DNA of 35,920 nucleotides from Omnitrophica bacterium RIFCSPHIGHO2_02_FULL_51_18 (GTDB lineage Bacteria; Omnitrophota; Gorgyraeia; 2-02-FULL-51-18), in NCBI GenBank assembly GCA_001804125.1, contig MHFI01000010.1, positions 1 through 35,920 of the forward strand, given 5' to 3'. Position numbers and translations under genes: made by a program. The notes under the pieces are model-generated. The model ran no database searches, was not told where the DNA came from, and saw nothing but the letters and a program-made list of their open reading frames with translations. How positions within the stretch are numbered: the stretch's first letter is position 1; each line of letters starts with the position of its first letter. Shown here one piece after another: positions 26,215 to 34,485 of this stretch.

Positions 26215-26343
26215 CACACCTTCGCTGGTGTTTGCACTCCGTCGCTTGCGTTGCAAGCTATGGTGTACTCGCACTCCGTCGCTTGCGTTGCAAGCTATGG
26301 TGTACTCGCACACCGAAGCTCCGCGAAGCGGAGCGAAGGTGTG
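26215..26343. repeat. Composite repeat at tRNA-Ala 3' end: 12-bp perfect inverted ends enclosing two tandem 37-bp units
   Basis: CACACCTTCGCT (26215-26226)/AGCGAAGGTGTG (26332-26343); CACTCCGTCGCTTGCGTTGCAAGCTATGGTGTACTCG at 26235-26271 and 26272-26308. Confidence 0.9.
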
Positions 26344-26412
26344 GACCCACCGGGAATCGAACCCGGACCTTCTCAATGCCATTGAGATGTCTTACCTTTG
26401 GACTATGGGCCC
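26342..26412 (-). tRNA. tRNA-Ala(GGC), no encoded CCA
   Basis: GGGCCCA...TCTCA-ATGGCAT-TGAGA...CCGGG-TTCGATT-CCCGG...TGGGTCC A; G3:U70 identity pair. Confidence 0.88.
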
Positions 26413-26460
26413 TGAAGGGTGGAAAATTGTACCTCCCCGATGTGCAATTCGTTTATAGGG

Positions 26461-27228
26461 CTAAAACGCCCCAACCATAAACCCCGCAACTGCCATCGAC
26501 AAAGCGCCGGCCAGCGCGGCCATCACGGTTGAGCGCGGATGATGCTTAAAAACCTCGCTTAGAAGCGCGTGCAGCACAATAAATATGAAACTTCCGGCAA
26601 TGTGGCCCAGCACATAGCCAATCCAGCGGCTGGCTTCATGGACCAATACAAAAAAGCCGGACAAACCGCCGGCCAGCGTCGTCACCCCCTCGAGGCCCAG
26701 GCAAAACAAAAACGCCCGCCGTCGCCCGAGCCCCGATCCGCGCGCGACCAGAGTCAGCGCAAGACCTTCCGGCAATTTATGAAACGCCACGGCCAGCAGT
26801 ATCAGAATCCCCATATCCGCCGTCGCCAGATACCCGCTGCAGATCGCAAGCCCGTCCATGAAGCTATGGATTGAAAGCGCCGCCACCATCGTGGCCGTGA
26901 CCGCCTTGAAATTCAGTTCCGTATGGGTGGCCGAGCAGGCTGGGCACACGTGAAAAATAAAACGCGAGATAAGCGCAAACAAAATATAGCCTGAGGCTAT
27001 GCTTAACATCCCGCCGATCCAGCCGGCGCTTCTGATTGTTTCGGGAATCAGATCCAGCAAGGCCACCGCCAAAAGCGCCCCGGCCGCAAGGGAAATCAGA
27101 AGGCACAGCCCGAAATGGCTGATCTTTTTAAAACTAATCGCCGCAAAACCGCCAACGGCCGCCATCAAGACAGCGGCCCCCAGCCTCAGAAAAATAGTTT
27201 GCCAGATGTCGGGAAAGTGTGCGTTCAT
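26461..27228 (-). CDS. ZIP family metal transporter
   Basis: ALSIHSFMDGLAIC and AVAFHKLPEGLALTLVA motifs, multiple TM helices. Confidence 0.92.
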   Translation of the reverse strand: MNAHFPDIWQTIFLRLGAAVLMAAVGGFAAISFKKISHFGLCLLISLAAGALLAVALLDLIPETIRSAGWIGGMLSIASGYILFALISRFIFHVCPACSATHTELNFKAVTATMVAALSIHSFMDGLAICSGYLATADMGILILLAVAFHKLPEGLALTLVARGSGLGRRRAFLFCLGLEGVTTLAGGLSGFFVLVHEASRWIGYVLGHIAGSFIFIVLHALLSEVFKHHPRSTVMAALAGALSMAVAGFMVGAF

Positions 27229-27234
27229 AAAAAC

Positions 27235-27256
27235 AAAAAAGGCGGCCTTGCCGCCT
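27235..27256 (-). terminator. Rho-independent terminator
   Basis: GGCGGC-AAG-GCCGCC followed by TTTTTTG on the minus strand. Confidence 0.75.
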
Positions 27257-27312
27257 GTGTCAACGGTCGCTTGATTTTTATTGAGTCTAAAAACGGAATC
27301 TGAAAGAGTACT

Positions 27313-27492
27313 TTAAGATCTGCGGCTTTTCACAATCGACTCGGCCCTGTACCAATCTTCCTGGTCGTTGCCGTTCTGATAGCCCCGCTCCACAAAATAC
27401 TGATAGGCGAGCTTCTCTATCTCTCTTGACTCGTCATACTGTGACGCGTTCCGATTGTTGCCGTTTTTCCGTGTCAACACTGATTTTGCCAT
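27313..27492 (-). CDS. DUF2934-like small protein (59 aa)
   Basis: Hand translation MAKSVLTRKNGNNRNASQYDESREIEKLAYQYFVERGYQNGNDQEDWYRAESIVKSRRS*; below the ORF-track cutoff. Confidence 0.7.
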   Translation of the reverse strand: MAKSVLTRKNGNNRNASQYDESREIEKLAYQYFVERGYQNGNDQEDWYRAESIVKSRRS

Positions 27493-27572
27493 GGTTCACC
27501 GCCTTATGGCCTCTATACTTGCAGATTCTCGCAAAAAAATCAAGCGCTAGCGGATTTCCTGAAAGGCAAGCT

Positions 27573-30500
27573 TTACTGAGTTACGTGCAAGTAACTCAGT
27601 AGGTCTTTTTCAAGCTTTAAAAAATCCCTAAGTCCATAAGAGAATTCCGCCGCTTCGCGGATCGACGAAAAATAAAGCACGCCTTTGGAAGGCGCTTCGC
27701 CGTAAAGCTTCTTAAACACCCACGCATAGAGCGAGATTTGAATTTCGTATTTTTTCGCCAGCGGACCTTTTTGAGCCCGCGTCATGCGATTCGTCTTATA
27801 ATCCAACAGCAGCCACTCACCCCCGCGGGTCTGCAGCACAAGATCCATCTGGCCTTTTAGGACGCCGCGGCCGGTTTTGTAAATAAACGGAAGCTCCGGG
27901 TAACACTTTTTAGCTTCACGCACGACCCGCCCCCAGGGCCCTTTCCAAAACGCAAGCACATCCTTTTTAATCTCCGCCCGATCCTCGTCCCCGAGTGCTT
28001 GCAGAAACGGGGAATTAAAAAACTTGGGGCGTATACTTTTCGGGCGCTCGGATGCCAGGATCTCCATAAGCTTGTGAAATAAGGTTCCAAACTCATTCCT
28101 GGGCGTTGTTGGCTCCTCTTCGTCCGGATCCGGAACCAGATCTTCCTCAGGGCTGATCGGCCCGCGTTCAGCGGCTCTGAGCGAAGCGGTCAAAATATCC
28201 GTCACCGTCATATCCTGCGTCTGGAAATAATCTCTGTGGATCGCTTTAAACCTTTCCTCATAATCGACAAAATCTTTGACCGCTTCCACACGCACCGATT
28301 CGGGAGTAAACAATCCCTGATGAAGCCCGAGCTCACCAGCCACCGTGCACTTAGGCGCCGGATCCTTCCATGGCTCGGGCATGTCCGTGATCACCCGTTT
28401 GAGGATCTGGCACTGGGAGCTGTCCAAAACCGACACCACCTTATCCATCCAGGATCCGCCGGCGGATTTGGGTTCGGCCGGAGCGGATCCCGATAAAATC
28501 AAATGCTCTTTGGCACGGGTCATCGCCACGTACAGCACCCGCTCACCTTCCTCTTTTTCCTTCTCATTCATGACGGCTTCGATCTGCGTGTAAGCAAGAT
28601 CAGGGGACATCTGGCGAGTCAGCGGGTTCAACCACTTCATTCCCAGGCCCGTTTCTTTTAAAGATAAAATCGGCCCGCGGGAATTCTTCTTCGGTTGCGC
28701 GCCCATATCCGCGACCACCACACAGGGAAACTCAAGGCCCTTCGCCGCATGCACGGTAGAAAACGTGACAACATTGCCGGAGCCGCCTTCGATGGGCGCC
28801 TGCGTTTCAGACACTTCCTGCTCCGAAAGGCGCTTCAACGCGCGGATAAAGTCTCCGATGCCGACCCTCTCCCTCTCCTCGGCCACGCGGGCGACTTCAA
28901 CCAGTTTCAGCACATTCGCAAGTTTTTGTTTCCCGGCCTCTTGAGCCAAAAGCTTCGCCTCCAGGCCCGTTTCCATGAAGATCCGCCTGATAAGATCGGA
29001 AACTTTTACCCGGTCCTTCATGGCTCTGAGCTTTTCGATCCATACACAAAAGCGTTCCAAAACGCGCCTATCCGGCGCCTCTATTTCTTTCACCTGATCC
29101 AACCCCGAAAGCGCCGCGCCGAGCGGCGTTTCTTTCTGATTGGCCTGCGCGGCCCGGGCCAGCCAAAAAAGCGCGTCGTCGCTGACTGCCACGAGCGGCG
29201 AGCGAAGCACGCACGCAAGCGCAATGTCTTCCTCGGGACTTTCGATAAACGTCAAACAGCTTAAAATATCCGCGATCTCCGGCTTTTCATAAAATCCTTT
29301 CCCTTTCAGCACCTGGAAAGGGATGCCGGCATCCAAAAACTCTTTTTCATAAAGATACGCGGAGGTAGTGCTCCTAAAAAGAACCGCAAAATCACGGTAG
29401 CTGATCGGTCGGGTGCGGCCGTCCGGCTCCTCCACAGGCTGGCCGGATCCCACCAGTTCACGAAGGTGGCGTGACAGCATCCTGGCTTCGGCAATACGCG
29501 CCTGTTCAAGCGTCGCGATTTTTTCTTTGCCCCGCTCTACGCACAACACTTCCAGTGCATGGGGTTTGACGCTCGCGTAATCTTTGCCGGCCTCCAGCGC
29601 CGCGAAGGGAAATTTTTGGGAGGAATATCTGAAAAGATGGTTGATCCAATCAAGGATCTCCTTTCGCGAACGGTGGTTGCGGCTCAGCGAAACCCTCTCA
29701 TAGGCTTGACGGCCTGCGGGACCCTGGACAAGCCTTTGCAGCACCCAGGGGTCCGCATGACGAAAGCCATAAATGGATTGCTGGACATCCCCCACGATAA
29801 ACAACCGGCTGCCTTTTCGGAGCAAGTCGATGATCCCTGCCTGAAGCGGGCTTGTGTCTTGATACTCGTCCACCAGGATGCAGGAAAAAAGCTTACGAAC
29901 CCGCGACAACACAGCTTGATTTTCCGGCGGGCTTCCCGAAAAAAGTTTGTAGGTAAGATACACCAGGTCCTCGAAATCATAGGCCGCTTTTTTCATTTTC
30001 TCGGATTCATAGGCTCTCTTGAAGCGCGCAAAAACCCTTAAAAATTCGCGTTTGACCGGAGCCAGCACGTCTTCAAGCGCGAAAAGCACCCAGGCATCAA
30101 GCAGTGTCTCAAGTCTCTCGACATCCCCTTTTATTTTCTCACTGCGCTTTTCTAGTTTTTTTCGGACCGCCAAAAGCCGTGCAACCTGCAGTCCCTCCTC
30201 CGGCATGCGCCCAGCGGCCCATGCCTGCATTTCCCGAAGCGTGGTTTTGAATTTCTCTTCAGGCGCCGACAGGCCGCCCCGGGAATCCAGGCGCCGAAGA
30301 CGCTCTTTCAAAAAGGCGCCAAGCGCCTGAAACGCATGTTTCTTTTGGGCGGGGTGGCTCGCGCACTGAAACATCTTTGGGTCATCGGCAAAAGCGCGGC
30401 TAAGATCATAAAAATTTTTGAGCGCTTGGCGGATATTTTCCTCGCCATAGTCCGTCAAGATCTCAAGCCAGGCGGGATTTTCGGCTTCTTCATCGAACAG

Positions 30501-30944
30501 CCGGTCGATCATCTTTTCCATCAGGATTTCGGCTTCTCCTTCGGACAACACCCGGAAAAAGGGGTCAATGCCGCTTTCAATCGGATTTTCCCTTAGGACT
30601 CTTGCGCAAAAACTGTGGATCGTGCTGATCGGGGCATTTTCGAGTTCCTGCCTCAGATTCGACAGCCCTTGCTCCTGGCACCGGGCAACGAGACGCCTTC
30701 TCATCTCATGCGCCGCCTTTTCGGTGAATGTGATGGCGAGAATTTTCTCGGGGGCTATGCGCTCCTTTGTGACCGCATGAAAGAACCTCTCCACCAAAAG
30801 CATGGTCTTTCCGGAGCCGGCGCCCGCGAACACCACGAGGTCTTTGTGAAACAACCGGATGGCGTTTTTCTGTTCTTCAGAATAACAGGCTTCCACGGAA
30901 CGGCTATTCTCCGTCATTTTCATAAACCAATTGCCAGCGTTCAA
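27573..30944 (-). CDS. addA: UvrD-type helicase-nuclease, AddA/RecB-like (start may be MTENSRS at 30917)
   Basis: VVFAGAGSGKTMLLVERF Walker A, VDEYQDTSPLQ, TVHAAKGLEFPCVVVADM, C-terminal PD-(D/E)XK GQMDLVLQTRGGEWLLLDYKTN. Confidence 0.88.
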   Translation of the reverse strand: MNAGNWFMKMTENSRSVEACYSEEQKNAIRLFHKDLVVFAGAGSGKTMLLVERFFHAVTKERIAPEKILAITFTEKAAHEMRRRLVARCQEQGLSNLRQELENAPISTIHSFCARVLRENPIESGIDPFFRVLSEGEAEILMEKMIDRLFDEEAENPAWLEILTDYGEENIRQALKNFYDLSRAFADDPKMFQCASHPAQKKHAFQALGAFLKERLRRLDSRGGLSAPEEKFKTTLREMQAWAAGRMPEEGLQVARLLAVRKKLEKRSEKIKGDVERLETLLDAWVLFALEDVLAPVKREFLRVFARFKRAYESEKMKKAAYDFEDLVYLTYKLFSGSPPENQAVLSRVRKLFSCILVDEYQDTSPLQAGIIDLLRKGSRLFIVGDVQQSIYGFRHADPWVLQRLVQGPAGRQAYERVSLSRNHRSRKEILDWINHLFRYSSQKFPFAALEAGKDYASVKPHALEVLCVERGKEKIATLEQARIAEARMLSRHLRELVGSGQPVEEPDGRTRPISYRDFAVLFRSTTSAYLYEKEFLDAGIPFQVLKGKGFYEKPEIADILSCLTFIESPEEDIALACVLRSPLVAVSDDALFWLARAAQANQKETPLGAALSGLDQVKEIEAPDRRVLERFCVWIEKLRAMKDRVKVSDLIRRIFMETGLEAKLLAQEAGKQKLANVLKLVEVARVAEERERVGIGDFIRALKRLSEQEVSETQAPIEGGSGNVVTFSTVHAAKGLEFPCVVVADMGAQPKKNSRGPILSLKETGLGMKWLNPLTRQMSPDLAYTQIEAVMNEKEKEEGERVLYVAMTRAKEHLILSGSAPAEPKSAGGSWMDKVVSVLDSSQCQILKRVITDMPEPWKDPAPKCTVAGELGLHQGLFTPESVRVEAVKDFVDYEERFKAIHRDYFQTQDMTVTDILTASLRAAERGPISPEEDLVPDPDEEEPTTPRNEFGTLFHKLMEILASERPKSIRPKFFNSPFLQALGDEDRAEIKKDVLAFWKGPWGRVVREAKKCYPELPFIYKTGRGVLKGQMDLVLQTRGGEWLLLDYKTNRMTRAQKGPLAKKYEIQISLYAWVFKKLYGEAPSKGVLYFSSIREAAEFSYGLRDFLKLEKDLLSYLHVTQ

Positions 30945-33900
30945 AGCGGCATACGGGGCTGTACGGGCAGTAATCGCAGGACTTGGACCGGATGGAAATG
31001 TCCGCGCTCCTCAGACGCTTCACGGTCTGCCCGACGAGATCCTCCGTACCGGACAACATGGCCTCAAACGCCTCCCCGGACCAAAGCGCTCTGCGGCCGG
31101 GAAGCGAAAGCGTGTCCCGTTCCGATTCGAGGTAAAGCCCGTCACTGCCGCCCACGCTCAAGAAGCGGAGTTCGCCGCCGATCACCTCGAGTCCCAGCAA
31201 GCGCTTCACCGCGAGAATGTAAAGCGGGATCTGCAGCTCAAGCCCTTGGGAAACCTTTCTGCGGATTGAAACAGGGCGCCTGGAAAGCTTGTAATCCACC
31301 ACCAGCGCTTTTCGGGAGTTTGGGTCCACGTCCACGCGGTCAATTTTGCCCTTGATCACGAACCGATCCACGCCCTGCCCAAGCCGGAGATCATCGAACG
31401 CGTATTCAAAATAAGCGGGAACGAGGCTGCGTTCGGCCAAAGACCGTTTTTCTTGCTCGACAAACAAGCGAAGCGCCCGCTTCATCCTTGTTTCACAGAT
31501 CCTCCGGCGATACAGCGGCAGGAAACTTAAAGGGTTTTTCTCTACGGCCTGCGAAAGTTTCTTCTGAAGGCGTTCCGAGGCCAAACCTTCTTCGTTCCAG
31601 ATCCGGCCGCTTTTCCGGTCGGCCTCGGACAACTCATTGTAAAATTCCTCGAGCACTTTATGAAGCAGGTTCCCCATCTCAAGAAACTCCCGCCCTTCAG
31701 GCGGCTGGCCCAGCTTGAGGATCCGTTCCGAAAAATACTTGAAGGCACAAGTCACAAATGTTTCAAGGCGCGTCGCGCTAAACGGCCCTTGGGTGTCCGC
31801 AAATATCTGTCGGATACGGCTGTCCCGTATCAAGGCCTGCGCCGGGGAAAATGCCGCGTGCAGCACTTCCTGCAACGCTTCCGTTTTAACGTAAACGCCG
31901 ATAGCTTTTAAAACAGGTGCCGGCAAAGACAGGCGCTTGCCGGCGCCGGCGTCCTGCGGTCTGAACAAGATCTCCGACAGGCCCTGGACCACTTCACGTT
32001 CCGTCTCCCATTCATGCCACCCAGGCACCAGGTCCGATGCGTCCTTGCGCACCTCCGAAACGGCGGTGAAGCATTTTTTCACTTCTTCGATAAAAAATGA
32101 ACGAAGCGCGGGCCTGCCCTCCGTGTCAACCTTTGGGTAGGTCAAATACAGCCTTTCTTTCGCACGGCTGATTCCCATGTAGAAAAAATATCGTTCACCC
32201 GTCACGCGCCGCCGCCTCTCCTCTAACAGCGCTTCGCGTTGGTTGATCACGCGACGCTCGGCATCTTTAAAAAGAGGATCCTCGGCAACGCTTTGCGGGA
32301 ACACTTTTTCAAGAAGTCCCGCGATGAATACCGTCTTGTATTCCTTGGGGATCGCCATCACAACATCGTAAACCTGTACGCGGTTTTTTCCTCCGGGCTT
32401 AATGGAAAAAAGGGCCGATTTCAGCGAGTCCTTGAATTCCTTCACAAACAACGCGGCAGAAAAGGGCCGTGATTCTGCCCGGCGGTAAAACTTTTTGGCA
32501 TTCTCAAGAATGTCGGTGATCGTGCTCACCACTTCCGCATCGACGGCATCCGCATCGACGGCGGCCGGTGACTCCAGATCAAATTCGCTCAAAAGTTCGG
32601 TGGCCTGCCGCGTGAATTCATGGATTGTTTTGGCGCCTAAGAGGCCGTTTTCCCATTCAAATATTTTTTGAAGCAGCGTCTGCGCTTCGGGTTTCAAACC
32701 GGAATGCCGCAAAGCCTCCCACCGGCTCCTTCCGCCCAAAATATTGTCACGAAACGCAGCGCTTTCAAGCTCTGACACCTCCTGAGGCGGCACGGCGCGC
32801 CTCAGATAGCTGGATTTCAGAAAGTAAAAAAGGTCCTCCCGGCTCCAGTCCTCGCCGATCAGGTTCATAAAACGGTAGAGCGCCATCGCCAGACCGTGCT
32901 CGATCAATTTTTCACGCTCATGCACAACGACCGGAATCCCGAATTCCGCAAAAACCGACCGCACCAGCTGACGGTAAGAACCGATCTTCCTTAAGATGAT
33001 GCAGATATCGCTGTAGTGGGTGACCGATTCCCGGTAAAGCCTTTTGATCTCGCGCGCGATCATTTCGACCTCGCCGCGGAGGCTGTTCGCCTCTAAGACT
33101 TCAATGCTCCGCTTCGGGTTGTTTCGAAGCGACGGTTTTTCCAGAAATAAATTTTGCTGAAGATGCCTGAGGGATTCATTGCCCGTGCGGTGATTGTGAC
33201 TGTCTGAGGAGCGGGTTTCCCGAAATCCCAGATTCAACAAAAATTCCTGCGTCTGGACCGGATAATCAAACACATGAAGGCGCGACCGGTAGTTTTGAGG
33301 CAAGGTCAAGGTGGCCACGACCCGTCCGGAATGTCCGCATAAGTAAGCGATAAATTTCTGCTGCGCGCGCGTGAAGTGATAGAAACCGTCGAAAATAACA
33401 AGATCCGCCAGATCCGCCCGGGGGGATGTTTGTAAAAGCTGGGCCACAGGGTCTTCAAGCTCCTCAAGACACATTTTCACAAGCTCCGTCTCGTAGGCTT
33501 TCATCAGCACCGTAAAATCCCTGAACTTCACGCGAAATACGGGGTCCTTAAGAAGCGTTTGGGCGCGTTTTTCAAACTCCCGGATACTGAGCAGCGCGCC
33601 TTTAAACTCCTTGATCGTATCGACCAAAAGTTCGTAAAAACCGGGGAAGGTTTTCACTTTCTCAAAATAAGGGAAGGATCTGCCTTCCTCTTGCAGCACG
33701 TCTCTTAAGACCCTTTTACGGATGGCATCGGTGGGACGCGCCATGGAGCGCGAGGATGCCGAGAGCCGCAATATGAAATCATGGAGGGTCAGGATATGCG
33801 CGTTGAAGAGACCCGGCACCTCCTGCTTCAGGATAAGATTTCGGATCCGCTCCGCGTGCTCACGGTTGGGGAGAATAAAAAAAGAGCGGCTGTCAATGCC

Positions 33901-33996
33901 GCCCTTCGATTCCAAGATCTTATCCTTAAAAGAGTCGATGCAGTAAGTTGTCTTCCCGGTTCCGGGAGGTGAGCATAAAAGATCCAAGACCGCCAT
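30904..33996 (-). CDS. addB: AddB-like helicase/nuclease subunit with Fe-S cysteines
   Basis: LLCSPPGTGKTTYCID; C-terminal GKIDRVDVDPNSRKALVVDYKLS; CDYCPYSPVCRFE. Confidence 0.85.
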   Translation of the reverse strand: MAVLDLLCSPPGTGKTTYCIDSFKDKILESKGGIDSRSFFILPNREHAERIRNLILKQEVPGLFNAHILTLHDFILRLSASSRSMARPTDAIRKRVLRDVLQEEGRSFPYFEKVKTFPGFYELLVDTIKEFKGALLSIREFEKRAQTLLKDPVFRVKFRDFTVLMKAYETELVKMCLEELEDPVAQLLQTSPRADLADLVIFDGFYHFTRAQQKFIAYLCGHSGRVVATLTLPQNYRSRLHVFDYPVQTQEFLLNLGFRETRSSDSHNHRTGNESLRHLQQNLFLEKPSLRNNPKRSIEVLEANSLRGEVEMIAREIKRLYRESVTHYSDICIILRKIGSYRQLVRSVFAEFGIPVVVHEREKLIEHGLAMALYRFMNLIGEDWSREDLFYFLKSSYLRRAVPPQEVSELESAAFRDNILGGRSRWEALRHSGLKPEAQTLLQKIFEWENGLLGAKTIHEFTRQATELLSEFDLESPAAVDADAVDAEVVSTITDILENAKKFYRRAESRPFSAALFVKEFKDSLKSALFSIKPGGKNRVQVYDVVMAIPKEYKTVFIAGLLEKVFPQSVAEDPLFKDAERRVINQREALLEERRRRVTGERYFFYMGISRAKERLYLTYPKVDTEGRPALRSFFIEEVKKCFTAVSEVRKDASDLVPGWHEWETEREVVQGLSEILFRPQDAGAGKRLSLPAPVLKAIGVYVKTEALQEVLHAAFSPAQALIRDSRIRQIFADTQGPFSATRLETFVTCAFKYFSERILKLGQPPEGREFLEMGNLLHKVLEEFYNELSEADRKSGRIWNEEGLASERLQKKLSQAVEKNPLSFLPLYRRRICETRMKRALRLFVEQEKRSLAERSLVPAYFEYAFDDLRLGQGVDRFVIKGKIDRVDVDPNSRKALVVDYKLSRRPVSIRRKVSQGLELQIPLYILAVKRLLGLEVIGGELRFLSVGGSDGLYLESERDTLSLPGRRALWSGEAFEAMLSGTEDLVGQTVKRLRSADISIRSKSCDYCPYSPVCRFERWQLVYENDGE

Positions 33997-34053
33997 AGGG
34001 AGTTTTGTCCCGTCTTCTGTTGCTCACATCATAACACAAAAAGCGGAAATTAT

Positions 34054-34353
34054 TCAGCGCGGATGAGAGCGCACAATCGCAATGGCAGCTTTCAGTTCCC
34101 GAACAATGTCCTGCTCGATCTTATCTTCGACCACGACCTTTTTCAGGAAATCCTTGCCGTTCTCCGTCGTCGTGTACATCGGCCAAAGACGGTTTAGCGC
34201 GAGCGCTTTGATGTCTTTTTTCGCCGTGTCGGAAAAACGCGCATGCCGGTACTCCGGCTCAGTTATGAGGCCGTCCAGCATGTCACTGGCAAGCTCTTCC
34301 ATAAAATTGGTGAGACGATTTTTATTGTCAAGCTCAGAGGGTGGTCGTGTCAT
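34054..34353 (-). CDS. ComFB-like small protein
   Basis: DIKALALNRLWPMYTTTENG resembles the DIxALALNxLPPxY core of late competence protein ComFB. Confidence 0.55.
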   Translation of the reverse strand: MTRPPSELDNKNRLTNFMEELASDMLDGLITEPEYRHARFSDTAKKDIKALALNRLWPMYTTTENGKDFLKKVVVEDKIEQDIVRELKAAIAIVRSHPR

Positions 34354-34376
34354 AAATCTTGCATCCTTTAGGTGTT

Positions 34377-34405
34377 AGTATACACGAACTGGTATTAAAT
34401 TACAA
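34377..34405 (-). promoter_or_regulatory. Sigma70-type promoter for the ComFB-like gene
   Basis: TTGTAA-N17-TATACT on the minus strand. Confidence 0.6.
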
Positions 34406-34485
34406 ATTGAAAACAAAATATTATATCTACTAACTACCGCCATAACCTTTTATACCACAAAAACATACCAAAAATCAAGCAAGCG

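Noticed and set aside
26235-26308. Two 37-bp direct repeats, CRISPR-repeat-like length with an internal palindrome
   Set aside because: Only two copies with no spacer between them, and the unit is part of a larger inverted structure at a tRNA end.
26228-26480. Plus-strand ORFs with repeated LRRLRCKLWCTRTP
   Set aside because: Translation of the tandem 37-bp repeat and antisense tRNA-Ala.
30615-31355. 246-aa plus-strand ORF
   Set aside because: Antisense to the AddA/AddB-like genes, low-complexity Arg/Pro-rich.
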